64,000 nt of DNA from positions 620,001-684,000 of the forward strand of contig OZ244815.1 in the NCBI GenBank assembly GCA_965220235.1, in the 5' to 3' direction. Shown one piece after another: positions 42,216 to 51,759 of the stretch. The DNA is from Bin55 sp965220235. Lineage in GTDB: Bacteria > Pseudomonadota > Gammaproteobacteria > Pseudomonadales > Azotimanducaceae. Each line of letters begins with the position of its first letter. The stretch's first letter is position 1. Below the pieces are notes generated by a model. That model ran no database searches and was not told the origin of the DNA. It saw only the letters and a list, made by a program, of their open reading frames with translations. The translations under genes and the position numbers were made by a program.

Positions 42216-42602
42216 ATGGCAATTACGAAATACGATCATTTAGTGGTAAGAGTGAGCGATCTTGAAGCTGGTATCGCAACCTATCGAGATACATTAGGTC
42301 TCGAGCTTGACCGCACCGACGAAAGTGAGGCTCTCCAGATCAAACAAGCATTCTTCAATTTACCGGGAGGCGGTTTTATCGAAGTCGTTGCGCCCACAGA
42401 TCCTGACTCCGCGGTTGGCAAAGCACTTGAAGGACGCGGCGAAGGTATGCACACGATTGCATTTGAGGTGGACGATCTCGCAGCGACCTGCGACGCAATG
42501 AAAGCAGGTGGCGCACGGTTAATCGGCGAAGGTGGTCCGCAGGTCTTTGTGCATCCAAAATCTACGCACGGCATTCTCCTTCAACTTGGCGAAAAGAAAT
42601 AG
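42216..42602 (+). CDS. VOC-family protein, methylmalonyl-CoA epimerase-like
   Basis: The 128-residue protein is a single vicinal-oxygen-chelate unit pair. It starts YDHLVVRVSDLEAGIATYRDTLGLE, has RGEGMHTIAFEVDDL in the middle and FVHPKSTHGILLQLGE at the end. The last segment is close to the methylmalonyl-CoA epimerase pattern HPKSTxGVLxEL. Metal ligands are plausibly His8, Glu56 and His79; the fourth position is Gln123 where Glu is usual. This leaves either an epimerase or a related isomerase. Confidence 0.75.
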   Translation: MAITKYDHLVVRVSDLEAGIATYRDTLGLELDRTDESEALQIKQAFFNLPGGGFIEVVAPTDPDSAVGKALEGRGEGMHTIAFEVDDLAATCDAMKAGGARLIGEGGPQVFVHPKSTHGILLQLGEKK

Positions 42603-42658
42603 ACCTTAACGCAAATCGGCTGCGAGAGAGACGAAGCAGGTACGAAGTCGGGATTGGG

Positions 42659-43096
42659 TCAATCCGTACCCAACGCTGCCCTTGACTTGAACCAACGATG
42701 AGACGTTGGCAAGTACAACAAGGAAACCGCTATCAGTGCGACGAGTTTGCTCGCGACGTCCGCGAAGTTGAGCTTCGTGAATGCTTCAGTCATTGATGGT
42801 TGATTGACGATTCCCCATACGAAGGCGATTAACAAACATGCTATGCCGACGCGTATCCATCCTTCGCCGAGTAGCAGCCCCCAAGCGGCGCTAAACCAAA
42901 GCATGATGAAGAAGACTTGTGCGCCGTTACTGGCGATGTCTTCCGGGAAGACTAACCACCATACCAGCAGCAAAAACGAGTTGAATTCCAGTAGACATGC
43001 GCCAACCAATAGTGGTCGCGGTAGTTGCATGAGAGACTGAATAAAGGACACGGAACTTGCAGGTTGGAGTCTGATTGGACCGGATTGGGCACGCAA
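42659..43096 (-). CDS. Hypothetical membrane protein
   Basis: The 145-residue protein has about four membrane segments (LVGACLLEFNSFLLLVWWLVF, VFFIMLWFSAAWGLLL, VGIACLLIAFVWGIV and LVALIAVSLLYL). I recognise no family. The frame opens with TTG at 43096; an ATG at 43030 is an alternative and neither has a clear ribosome binding site, so the start is uncertain. It is divergent from the nuo operon. Confidence 0.6.
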   Translation of the reverse strand: MRAQSGPIRLQPASSVSFIQSLMQLPRPLLVGACLLEFNSFLLLVWWLVFPEDIASNGAQVFFIMLWFSAAWGLLLGEGWIRVGIACLLIAFVWGIVNQPSMTEAFTKLNFADVASKLVALIAVSLLYLPTSHRWFKSRAALGTD

Positions 43097-43305
43097 TGTT
43101 AGTTAGATACGATCGAGGAACCGGTCGTCAAAAAAAAAATCATTATTGATTTCGAATCCTAGAAAACCATTTTTGGCTCCAGAACTCGGAGTTCGTCATC
43201 GCTGTTACGAGGCGATCCGTCGCACTGATCGCGCTTGCGCATGGACAGTTCGTATAGGTGAAATAGCGGGCGTTCGCGGTCAATCTCACCTAACAATCGC
43301 GCTCG

Positions 43306-43336
43306 TATAATTTGCTCGATGGCTCTTTCGAGCCAT
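43306..43336 (+). promoter_or_regulatory. nuo promoter -10 and predicted 5'-terminal stem-loop
   Basis: A perfect -10 TATAAT is at 43306-43311; the -35 is not clear. A 7-bp hairpin, ATGGCTC-TTTC-GAGCCAT, follows at 43319-43336, starting about where transcription should begin, 39 nt before the nuoA start codon. A stem-loop at the 5' end of an mRNA can protect it from decay, and this is the suggested role. Confidence 0.45.
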
Positions 43337-43374
43337 TCTTTACGCGGGGGAGTTCGCTCTGAATAAGGCGATGT

Positions 43375-43800
43375 GTGGCTACGGTTGTACCTGTTGATAT
43401 GTGGCCTTTTCTCATCTTCTGCGTTGTTGTTTTCGGTCTTCTCGGCGTCATGCTTGTGGCGTCCTGGTACATCGGATCGAAGGCACGTCATGGTGGTGCT
43501 CAGGATATTCCATACGAATCGGGAATCGTGCCGGTTGGCGATGCTGAGGACATGCGCTTATCGATCGAGTTCTATCTCGTCGCGATATTTTTCGTGATTT
43601 TCGATCTCGAAACGATCTTTATCGTGGCTTGGGCGGTTGCGTTTGAGGAGACGGCGTGGCTCGGGTATGGCGCGGCTGCCGTTTTTATCGGCATGCTCTT
43701 AATTGCGTTGCTCTACGAATATCGAACCGGTGCACTCGATTGGGGAATCAAACGTCGAGTGTATGAACCGGGTCGCTACGCAAAGGTTGATTCGGCGTAA
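43375..43800 (+). CDS. nuoA: NADH-quinone oxidoreductase subunit A
   Basis: NuoA is a small membrane subunit of complex I. The 141-residue product has three membrane segments and the conserved loop YESGIVPVGDAEDMRLSIEFYLVAIFFVIFDLE, typical of the family. The start is GTG at 43375, with AAGG 6 nt ahead. It is the first gene of the operon. The stop overlaps nuoB by 1 nt. Confidence 0.95.
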   Translation: MATVVPVDMWPFLIFCVVVFGLLGVMLVASWYIGSKARHGGAQDIPYESGIVPVGDAEDMRLSIEFYLVAIFFVIFDLETIFIVAWAVAFEETAWLGYGAAAVFIGMLLIALLYEYRTGALDWGIKRRVYEPGRYAKVDSA

Positions 43801-44486
43801 TGGAATATCGACTCGTCAAAGCCGTTCCCGATGAAGCGATGACCGCCGCGGAAGACGCGTATAACGAAGAGTCGGGTAAGAGCTTTCTTACTGCCAAGCT
43901 CGAAGATCTTGTTGCGTGGGGACGTGCTAACTCAGTCTGGCCCTTCAATTTCGGTCTGTCGTGCTGCTACGTGGAGATGGCAACGAGCTTCACGTCTCGA
44001 CATGACATCGCTCGTTTCGGCGCCGAAGTTATTCGTGCAACGCCGCGTCAATCTGATTTGATTGTGGTATCCGGTACCGTTTTTCGCAAGATGGCACCCG
44101 TATTGCAACACTTGTACGAGCAGCTACTTGAACCGCGATGGGTGATTTCGATGGGTTCGTGTGCCAACTCCGGGGGCATGTTCGACATCTACAGTGTCGT
44201 ACAAGGCGCAGATAAATTCCTACCGGTTGACGTGTACGTGCCAGGTTGTCCGCCACGCCCAGAAGCGTTTATGCAAGGGCTGACTCTGTTACAAGAATCG
44301 ATCAAGAACACCCGTAGACCTCTTTCATGGGTGATTGGAGAGGATGGAAGCGTTTCCAAGTATGCGCCATCTCAGCGCGATATTCGAACACCGGAACGAA
44401 TGAAAGTCGTCGACCTCGCGGAACCAACAACCGTTGGCGACGCCCCCTTATCCGACTCGTTACTCGGCAAGAAACGAAAGATCTAG
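43800..44486 (+). CDS. nuoB: NADH-quinone oxidoreductase subunit B
   Basis: NuoB carries the N2 [4Fe-4S] cluster at the quinone site. The 228-residue product shows the ligands in FGLSCCYVEM (adjacent Cys), GSCANSGGMFD and PGCPPRPEAF. The C-terminal 30 or so residues beyond the core are variable. It overlaps nuoA by 1 nt and is followed after 4 nt by nuoCD. Confidence 0.97.
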   Translation: MEYRLVKAVPDEAMTAAEDAYNEESGKSFLTAKLEDLVAWGRANSVWPFNFGLSCCYVEMATSFTSRHDIARFGAEVIRATPRQSDLIVVSGTVFRKMAPVLQHLYEQLLEPRWVISMGSCANSGGMFDIYSVVQGADKFLPVDVYVPGCPPRPEAFMQGLTLLQESIKNTRRPLSWVIGEDGSVSKYAPSQRDIRTPERMKVVDLAEPTTVGDAPLSDSLLGKKRKI

Positions 44487-44490
44487 ATAC

Positions 44491-46257
44491 GTGGCACTGC
44501 CTCAAGAAGCGGCTCAGGAACCGCCAGGGATAGTTAGTGATCTGATAACGCGGTTCGGCGAATCGACGCGTCTGCAAACGACTGTCGATGACTACCCGAC
44601 GGTTTGGGTTGACCGGGAGAATATTCAGGACGTACTGCGGTTTCTTAAACACGACGCGGACACGCCGTACGAGCTCTTGTATGACTTGTCGGCGATCGAC
44701 GAACGGCTTCGTAAACATCGGGATGGCCAACCTGCTTCGGAGTTTACTGTCTTCTATCACCTGATATCACTATCGGGTGATCACGACCTCCGAGTAAAAG
44801 TAGCTCTTCGAGATGAAGATCTTCATCTGAAGAGCGTCGAGTCGATCTACCCCGTTGCAAATTGGTATGAGCGCGAAGCATTCGACATGTTTGGCGTTCA
44901 GTTCGATGATCATCCGAATCTAAGGCGCATTTTGACTCCCCCGTTATGGGAAGGTCATCCACTACGGAAAGAACACCCGGCCCGTGCGACTGAGATGGAG
45001 CCGTACCGTTATTCGGAGGAATTTCAGGACGCACAACAGGAAGCGCTGAAGTTCGTTCCAGAAGAGTGGGGTATGTCCCGTGATGCCAAGCACACGGATT
45101 TCATGTTTTTGAACCTCGGTCCAAACCATCCTAGCGTGCATGGTGTATTCCGCATCGCACTCCAGTTGGATGGTGAGGTCATCGTACAGGCGGTACCGGA
45201 CATTGGCTACCACCACCGCGGTCAAGAAAAGATGGCTGAACGTCAATCTTGGCACACGTATATCCCGTATACCGACCGAATCGACTATCTCGGTGGGGTT
45301 ATGAACAATCTGCCGTACGTCATGAACGTTGAGCGTATGGCGGGAATAACCGTGCCTGATCGCGCTCAAGTCATCCGGGTGATGTTGAGCGAGTGCTTCC
45401 GGATCGCCAGTCACTTGTTGTTCTACGGCACGTTCGCGCAAGACGTGGGTCAGATGTCGCCGGTCTTCTATATGTTTGCGGATAGAGAAAGGCTCTTTTC
45501 GATCATTGAAGCGATCACCGGTGGGCGCATGCATCCGAGCTGGTTCCGCATCGGCGGCGTGACCCAAGATCTGCCGGACGGCTGGTATGAAATGGTCACT
45601 GACTTTTGTGATTACATGCCAAAGCGACTTGATCATTACGACAAGATGTCGCTTCAAAACAAGATTTTGCAACGTCGAACGAAAGGAATCGGTGCGTACA
45701 ACACAGCGGAGGGTTTAGACTGGGGCATCACAGGACCGTCGTTGCGAGCAACGGGTTCCGACTGGGACTTGCGTAAGAATCGACCTTACTCCAGTTACGA
45801 CCAGTTTGAGTTTGATATCCCGACGGCAAGCAATGGGGATAGTTACGACCGCTGTGTGGTCCGCGTTGAGGAAATCAGACAGAGCCTACGAATCATTCGT
45901 CAATGCGCCGAGAATATGCCGTCAGGTCCTTATAAAGCCGATCATCGTTCCACAACGCCTCCGCCTAAAGAGCGCACGATGGAACATATCGAGACACTGA
46001 TCCACCACTTCTTGAACGTTAGCTGGGGACCGGTCGTACCTCCTTGTGAATCAGAAACGTTGGTGGAAGCGACGAAAGGTTGGATGGGCTTTTATTCGAT
46101 CTCCGATGGCGGCGGTATGGCTTATCGCTCAAGGGTCCGCACGCCTTCGTTCCCAGCACTCCAGCAAATCCCATTCATAAGCAATGGATTCATGGTTGCG
46201 GATCTGATCGCGATCATCGCGAGTATTGATTTCGTTATGGCAGACGTTGATCGATGA
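44491..46257 (+). CDS. nuoCD: NADH-quinone oxidoreductase fused subunits C/D
   Basis: NuoC and NuoD form the hydrophilic connecting module near the quinone site. Here they are one 588-residue chain from GTG at 44491. The NuoC part is about 1-185 (ANWYEREAFDMFGVQFDDHPNLRRILTP) and the NuoD part about 200-588 (NLGPNHPSVHGVFRI, GYHHRGQEKMAE, DYLGGVMNN). Fusion is common in Gammaproteobacteria. An ATG at 44434 would overlap nuoB by 53 nt and is not preferred. It overlaps nuoE by 4 nt. Confidence 0.96.
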   Translation: MALPQEAAQEPPGIVSDLITRFGESTRLQTTVDDYPTVWVDRENIQDVLRFLKHDADTPYELLYDLSAIDERLRKHRDGQPASEFTVFYHLISLSGDHDLRVKVALRDEDLHLKSVESIYPVANWYEREAFDMFGVQFDDHPNLRRILTPPLWEGHPLRKEHPARATEMEPYRYSEEFQDAQQEALKFVPEEWGMSRDAKHTDFMFLNLGPNHPSVHGVFRIALQLDGEVIVQAVPDIGYHHRGQEKMAERQSWHTYIPYTDRIDYLGGVMNNLPYVMNVERMAGITVPDRAQVIRVMLSECFRIASHLLFYGTFAQDVGQMSPVFYMFADRERLFSIIEAITGGRMHPSWFRIGGVTQDLPDGWYEMVTDFCDYMPKRLDHYDKMSLQNKILQRRTKGIGAYNTAEGLDWGITGPSLRATGSDWDLRKNRPYSSYDQFEFDIPTASNGDSYDRCVVRVEEIRQSLRIIRQCAENMPSGPYKADHRSTTPPPKERTMEHIETLIHHFLNVSWGPVVPPCESETLVEATKGWMGFYSISDGGGMAYRSRVRTPSFPALQQIPFISNGFMVADLIAIIASIDFVMADVDR

Positions 46258-46742
46258 GCGAAGTTGAGTTAATTCCCATGCTTTCCCAGGAGGAAGTGGC
46301 GGAGATTGAAGCTGAAATAAGCCATCTTCCCGATCGGGAGTCCGCAGCGATCGATGCGTTAATGATCGTGCAGAAGCATCGAGGATGGGTTTCGGACGAG
46401 AGCCTATCCGCCATCGCCAACTTACTCGGAATGTCATCTGCGGAGTTGGATGGCGTTGCGACGTTTTACAACTTGATCTATCGACAACCCGTTGGTCGTC
46501 ACGTGATATCGATGTGCGATAGTGTCTCCTGTTACGTAATGGGCGCAGACGGTCTAGCGAAGGGTCTAGAAGCTAAGCTAGGTGTTCGTTTCGGTGAGAC
46601 GACTGCCGACGACCGGTTCACCTTACTACCAATCGTTTGCCTCGGCGCATGCGACAAAGCGCCAACGATGCAGATTGATGAGGATCTGATTGAAAACGTC
46701 TCTGTTGAGAAACTGGACGAGATTTTCGAGAAATACACGTAA
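46254..46742 (+). CDS. nuoE: NADH-quinone oxidoreductase subunit E
   Basis: NuoE carries the N1a [2Fe-2S] cluster. The 162-residue product has the thioredoxin-like fold with Cys ligands visible in SMCDSVSCYVMGAD and CLGACDKAP. Helical N-terminal residues include GWVSDESLSAIANLLGMSSAELDGVATFYN. It overlaps nuoCD by 4 nt and nuoF by 1 nt. Confidence 0.96.
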   Translation: MSEVELIPMLSQEEVAEIEAEISHLPDRESAAIDALMIVQKHRGWVSDESLSAIANLLGMSSAELDGVATFYNLIYRQPVGRHVISMCDSVSCYVMGADGLAKGLEAKLGVRFGETTADDRFTLLPIVCLGACDKAPTMQIDEDLIENVSVEKLDEIFEKYT

Positions 46743-48049
46743 TGTCGCTGTTGGATACAAAACCTCTTACCGGTCGAGTAGAGGAAGTTGGCGGTCCGGT
46801 CTTCCTTGAGGATTACGAGGCGAGTGGCGGTTACGTTGCTGCTAAAAAGGCTCTCACACAGATGACCCCTGCTGAAGTCATCGACGAAGTTAAAGACTCA
46901 AACCTTCGTGGACGCGGAGGTGCCGGTTTCCCAACTGGAACGAAGTGGGGGTTTGTACCACCTGGTCCGTCACCGGATGGCGGCGTGAAGTATCTTGTCT
47001 GTAATGGCGATGAGATGGAACCTGGCACGTTCAAGGACCGCTGGTTGATCTCCAACAATCCTCATTCGCTAATCGAAGGCATGGTGATCGGTGCATACGC
47101 AATCGGAGCAACAAAAGCGTATGTCTTCTTGCGCGGAGAGTACTTTGAACCAAAGTCGAAGCTCGCGAAGGCAATCGATGAGGCGAAAGCAGCGGGTTAC
47201 CTAGGCGAACGTGTATTCGGTTCGGACTTCGATTTGGATTTCCGAATTCACTCGTCTGGCGGTAGGTACATCTGTGGTGAAGAGACCGCCCTTCTCAATG
47301 CCCTTGAAGGCAAACGTGCTCAACCTCGCAACAAGCCGCCGTTTCCGCCAGCGAGTGGTGCTTGGGGACGACCGACGATCGTCAATAACGTGGAAACTTA
47401 CTGCAACGTACCAAGCATCATCCAAAACGGCGCGGATTGGTTCCGGGATTTAGGGTTAACTGAAGATGCAGGTACGAAAATTTATGGCGTATCGGGTCGC
47501 GTCAACAATCCAGGTCTCTGGGAACTGCCGATCGGTACAACCATTCGTGAAATCATCGACGAGTACGCGGGTGGTATGCAGGATGGCTTTCGCCTGAGAG
47601 GGTTGCTACCAGGTGGCGCTTCCACGGATTTTCTCGTCGAAGAGCACTTTGATTTGGCGATGGACTACGGCACGATTCAAGCAGCCGGCAGTCGGATGGG
47701 TACAGGCACGATGATCCTGATGGACGATTCCATTTGTCCGGTCGACATGTCGCGCAACCTTCAGCACTTCTTCGCACAAGAATCTTGTGGTTTTTGCACA
47801 CCTTGTCGTGAAGGGCTGCCTTGGGTCGAGAGCCTGCTTTTGGATATCGAAGAAGGGAGGGGTCAGCCAGGTGATCTTGAAATCCTTGATCAGAACGCCC
47901 AGTACATCGGTGCCCCTGGAAATACATTCTGTCTCCACGCAACGGGGGCTATTGAGCCGTTGCAGTCGGCCTTGAAATACTTCCGCGATGATTTTGAGCG
48001 CCACATAGTGGAAGGCAGATGTCCATATCGCACGAACGGGAACGCGTGA
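46742..48049 (+). CDS. nuoF: NADH-quinone oxidoreductase subunit F
   Basis: NuoF binds NADH and FMN and carries the N3 [4Fe-4S] cluster. The 435-residue product has GRGGAGFPTGTKWGF, GDEMEPGTFKDR, RYICGEETALLNALEG and the cluster motif ESCGFCTPCREG, with a further Cys in NTFCLHATGA. It overlaps nuoE and nuoG by one base each. Confidence 0.97.
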   Translation: MSLLDTKPLTGRVEEVGGPVFLEDYEASGGYVAAKKALTQMTPAEVIDEVKDSNLRGRGGAGFPTGTKWGFVPPGPSPDGGVKYLVCNGDEMEPGTFKDRWLISNNPHSLIEGMVIGAYAIGATKAYVFLRGEYFEPKSKLAKAIDEAKAAGYLGERVFGSDFDLDFRIHSSGGRYICGEETALLNALEGKRAQPRNKPPFPPASGAWGRPTIVNNVETYCNVPSIIQNGADWFRDLGLTEDAGTKIYGVSGRVNNPGLWELPIGTTIREIIDEYAGGMQDGFRLRGLLPGGASTDFLVEEHFDLAMDYGTIQAAGSRMGTGTMILMDDSICPVDMSRNLQHFFAQESCGFCTPCREGLPWVESLLLDIEEGRGQPGDLEILDQNAQYIGAPGNTFCLHATGAIEPLQSALKYFRDDFERHIVEGRCPYRTNGNA

Positions 48050-50787
48050 TGGCGACATTTACGGTTGACGGAAAACAATACGAAGTAGAAGCCGGTACGA
48101 ATCTGCTTCAAGCGATTCTGTCGCAGTCGCTCGATCTACCTTATTTCTGCTGGCATCCAGCGATGGGATCTGTCGGTGCTTGTCGTCAGTGCGCGGTGAT
48201 TCAGTACCAGGATGCTGAGGACGAACGTGGGCGGCTGACAATGGCTTGTATGACCGACGTGCAAGATGGCATGATCGTCTCAGTCGAAGCCGCGCACGCG
48301 AAAGACTTCCGCGCTTCAGTGATCGAGTGGTTGATGGAGAACCATCCACACGACTGTCCGGTATGCGAGGAGGGTGGCGAGTGTCATCTCCAGGACATGA
48401 CCGTCATGACGGGACATTCTGTCCGGCGATATCGAGACAAGAAGAGGACGTGGGAGAACCAAGATCTAGGTCCGTTTATTGGACACGAGATGAATCGTTG
48501 TATCACGTGCTATCGGTGCGTGCGGTTCTATCAGGACTACGCAGGCGGAAAAGATCTGGGTGCATTCGGGTCACGAAGCCGCATGTTTTTCGGTCGGGTT
48601 GAGGATGGCGTACTTGAAAGCGAATTCGCCGGCAACCTAGTTGAGGTATGCCCGACGGGCGTCTTTACTGACAAACCTTTCTCTCAACACTATACCCGGA
48701 AATGGGACCTGCAATCGGCGGCTTCAGTTTGCCCAGGATGTTCAGTAGGGTGCAACACATTCGCCTCGGAGCGTTACGGTGTTTTGAAGCGTCTTCACAA
48801 TCGCTATCACAACGACCTCAACAAGTACTTTATTTGCGATCGAGGCCGCTTTGGCTCTCATTTCGTGAATAGTCAACAACGCATTCGGCATGCGGCTGTA
48901 AAGGCGAATGACGGGGTATTCGAGTACGGCGATGTCAAAGCTGCGTTGGATCGCGCAGTCGAAATCCTTAAACGCAAGGATGTTGTAGGGATCGGCTCTC
49001 CGCGCGCGAGTATGGAAGCAAACTACGCACTACGCCAGTTGGTTGGCGAAGAGAACTTCTGTCGCGGATTGAGCGATTTAGAACGAATCGTCACTGATCA
49101 AGCTTGTTCGATCCTGATGAAAGGCGGCTTTAAGGTCCCAACCGTCACTGAAGTTGAAGCGGCAGACGTTGTGGTCGTGATCGGTGAGGACATTTCGAAC
49201 ACGGCACCTCGCATAGCACTTGCTATTCGGCAAGCTACCCGAAACGTCAGTTTCGAGATGGCCGAATCAGCCAACATTCCGTTGTGGCAAGACGCGGGTG
49301 TCCGCGGTCATGCTCAGCATCAACGAAACGCGTTGTATGTCGCGACGTCAAACTCAACTCGCCTAGATGACATCGCTGAAGCGACGGTCAACGCACTGAG
49401 CGATGGGATCGCCCAGATTGCGTCACAGATTGCAGGTCAGATTTCCGGTGAATCACACGAAAACGCGTTCGTAACTTCGGTAGCGGAAGCATTGCTTGCA
49501 GCAGAAAGACCACTGTTGGTTACCGGGACGAGCTTGCGTGATCCGAATGTACTCAACGCGACAGCTGCAATCGCATGGGCGCTTCGCTCGAAAGAAAAAG
49601 AACCCGCAATGCTCATCGCAGGGAGTGAAGTCAACACATTCAATGCGGTCGTGACCTGTGAAGGTTTGACCTTGAATAGTGCGCTAACACGTATTGCCGG
49701 TGGCGCGAGCGCAGTTATTCTGGAGAACGACCTTTATCGTCGAGCTCAATCCGACTCGGTAGACCGAGCACTTGAAGGGGACGGTGCGGTCGTTGCGTTG
49801 GATGTTGTTGAGAGCGAAACCTTGGCAAAGGCGAACGTTGTTTTACCCGCTGCGAGTTACGCGGAGCAAACCGGTACATTCGTGAATTACGAAACGCGCG
49901 CACAGCGCTTCTACCAAGTATTTCAACCACAGGACGACATACAACCTGCTTGGCGTTGGTTATCAAAGATCGCCTCGCGTTTAGGTCGAACCGATGCGAG
50001 CTGGACGAATGTGGACGAAGTCTCACGAAGTGCGCTTGCTGCATTGCCAGGCATCGATGCTAGTCTCGAGGAGCTAGCACCAACAAGAGATTTTCGAATC
50101 GAAGGCGAACACCGTGTAGCCCGTCAAACACATCGTTACAGTGGTCGAACCGCGATGAATGCGGACGTATCCGTACATGAACCGAAAGCGCCAGAAGACG
50201 ACGAAACGCCTTATAGCTACTCGATGGAAGGGCAAAATCCAGGTGATCAGTCTGGATCGGTAATTCCGTATTCATGGACTCCTGGATGGAACTCGAACCA
50301 ATCCATATTTAAGTTTCAATCAGAAGTTAGTGGTGACTTGCTGGGGCAAAGTGGTGGCAAGCGACTCTTTGCTGTGCCGTCTGAACCCGACGCTGAAGTG
50401 GACAAAGAGTTTGACTTCAGCGTTAGGCAACCTACGCGCCCAGCGGCAGATGGCTTAGTTCCGTTTCCCGTCCACGATGTTTTCGGATCAGACGAACTGT
50501 CGGCACAGTCTTGGCCCGTCGCACAACGAGCGAAAGGTCCCTATGTGTTGATCCACCCCGACGATGCAGCCGTATTGAGCGCGCGCGCTGGGAGCGGCGT
50601 ACGAAGCGATGCTTTGGTTGGAAGCTTCGAAGTCGTGATAGATGAATGTGTCCAGTCAGGATCTATAGGCATTGCGGTTGGACTCAACGGTCGAGTAGAG
50701 ATCCCAGATCGCAGCATTGAGCTGGTCGTTGATCCTGAATTTGAGCCGCGCCAACTTGGCGACGCAAGGGTGATCGCGAAAAGCTAA
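48049..50787 (+). CDS. nuoG: NADH-quinone oxidoreductase subunit G
   Basis: NuoG is the large iron-sulfur subunit of the NADH module. The product has 912 residues. N-terminal cluster ligands appear in YFCWHPAMGSVGACRQC, HDCPVCEEGGECHLQ and RCITCYRCVRF, and a CPGCSVGCNTF motif fits the extra N7 cluster. The rest is a molybdopterin-fold domain. The ATG at 48049 overlaps the nuoF stop; an earlier ATG at 48019 lies inside nuoF. Confidence 0.96.
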   Translation: MATFTVDGKQYEVEAGTNLLQAILSQSLDLPYFCWHPAMGSVGACRQCAVIQYQDAEDERGRLTMACMTDVQDGMIVSVEAAHAKDFRASVIEWLMENHPHDCPVCEEGGECHLQDMTVMTGHSVRRYRDKKRTWENQDLGPFIGHEMNRCITCYRCVRFYQDYAGGKDLGAFGSRSRMFFGRVEDGVLESEFAGNLVEVCPTGVFTDKPFSQHYTRKWDLQSAASVCPGCSVGCNTFASERYGVLKRLHNRYHNDLNKYFICDRGRFGSHFVNSQQRIRHAAVKANDGVFEYGDVKAALDRAVEILKRKDVVGIGSPRASMEANYALRQLVGEENFCRGLSDLERIVTDQACSILMKGGFKVPTVTEVEAADVVVVIGEDISNTAPRIALAIRQATRNVSFEMAESANIPLWQDAGVRGHAQHQRNALYVATSNSTRLDDIAEATVNALSDGIAQIASQIAGQISGESHENAFVTSVAEALLAAERPLLVTGTSLRDPNVLNATAAIAWALRSKEKEPAMLIAGSEVNTFNAVVTCEGLTLNSALTRIAGGASAVILENDLYRRAQSDSVDRALEGDGAVVALDVVESETLAKANVVLPAASYAEQTGTFVNYETRAQRFYQVFQPQDDIQPAWRWLSKIASRLGRTDASWTNVDEVSRSALAALPGIDASLEELAPTRDFRIEGEHRVARQTHRYSGRTAMNADVSVHEPKAPEDDETPYSYSMEGQNPGDQSGSVIPYSWTPGWNSNQSIFKFQSEVSGDLLGQSGGKRLFAVPSEPDAEVDKEFDFSVRQPTRPAADGLVPFPVHDVFGSDELSAQSWPVAQRAKGPYVLIHPDDAAVLSARAGSGVRSDALVGSFEVVIDECVQSGSIGIAVGLNGRVEIPDRSIELVVDPEFEPRQLGDARVIAKS

Positions 50788-51755
50788 TGTTTGGTATCGA
50801 AGACTTCTGGTCCTACGCGCTTATCCTGCCGGTTGCGGTGGGCGTGTTGCTTGGAGCGCTGGTGCTGGTGTGGTGGGAACGTCGATTGCTCGGATGGTGG
50901 CAAGATCGGCTTGGTCCCAATCGTGTTGGTTGGTTTGGCTCGTTACAAGCGCTCGCAGACCTAATCAAACTGCTTACGAAGGACGATTGGTTGCCGCCAT
51001 TTGGTGACCGCGTGTTTTTCATACTCGCGCCGATCATCGTAACGGCTGCGATGCTTCTCGCGTTTGTCGTTGTGCCTTTCACCCCCGTACTCGTCATTGT
51101 TGAAAGCAATATCGCCCTACTATGGTTCTTGGCTATGTCTGCGATGGCCGTTTATGGCGTGCTGCTTGGAGGACTCTCTAGTAACAACAAGTACGCGTTA
51201 CTCGGAGGCCTAAGAGCTGCGGCGCAAATGGTCACTTACGAAGTGTTCCTAGCGCTTTCGATCCTAGGCGTGGTCATGCTGTCGGGTTCCTTTAGTTTAG
51301 TGGACATCGTTGAAAACCAACGGGACGGTCTGTGGCATTTCATCCCGCAAGCATTGGGATTGGTGATCTTCGTAATTGCAGGTCTAGCTGAAACGCATCG
51401 TCTGCCGTTTGACTTACCGGAAGCAGAACACGAGCTGACGGCTGGATTTCACACCGAGTATTCGGGTATGAAATTCGGATTGATCATGGCAGCGGAATAT
51501 GTCGCCCTAATTCTGTTGTCATGTTTGATCGTGATCCTCTTCTTTGGTGGCTGGTTAGGTCCGAGTTTCCTCCCGCCCGTGGTGTGGTTTGGGATCAAGG
51601 TAGTCATTGTGATCAATTTCTTTATCCTGCTGCGCGCCGCGATACCCCGACCTCGTTATGACCAGCTCATGTCGTTGGGTTGGAAGATCCTGCTCCCGTT
51701 GACGTTGGTGAACATTCTTGCGACAGGCGCATGGGTGTTAGGAACACAAGGTTGA
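50787..51755 (+). CDS. nuoH: NADH-quinone oxidoreductase subunit H
   Basis: NuoH joins the peripheral arm to the membrane arm and shapes the quinone tunnel. The 322-residue product has eight or so membrane segments, with WWERRLLGWWQDRLGPNRVGWFGSLQALADLIKLLTKDD in the first cytoplasmic loop and AETHRLPFDLPEAEHELTAGFHTEYSGMKFG in the conserved charged loop. It overlaps nuoG by 1 nt. Confidence 0.97.
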   Translation: MFGIEDFWSYALILPVAVGVLLGALVLVWWERRLLGWWQDRLGPNRVGWFGSLQALADLIKLLTKDDWLPPFGDRVFFILAPIIVTAAMLLAFVVVPFTPVLVIVESNIALLWFLAMSAMAVYGVLLGGLSSNNKYALLGGLRAAAQMVTYEVFLALSILGVVMLSGSFSLVDIVENQRDGLWHFIPQALGLVIFVIAGLAETHRLPFDLPEAEHELTAGFHTEYSGMKFGLIMAAEYVALILLSCLIVILFFGGWLGPSFLPPVVWFGIKVVIVINFFILLRAAIPRPRYDQLMSLGWKILLPLTLVNILATGAWVLGTQG

Positions 51756-51759
51756 ATCG

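Noticed and set aside
43097..43374. secG and tRNA-Leu upstream of nuoA, as found in some gammaproteobacteria
   Set aside because: No cloverleaf or SecG-like frame is visible in this interval.
43159..43491. A 110-codon minus-strand frame overlapping nuoA and its leader
   Set aside because: Its N-terminal half is antisense to nuoA, and the rest covers the nuo promoter and hairpin; no start codon with a ribosome binding site lies outside nuoA.
44962..45672. A 236-codon minus-strand frame inside nuoCD
   Set aside because: It lies wholly antisense to a strongly conserved gene and has no family resemblance.
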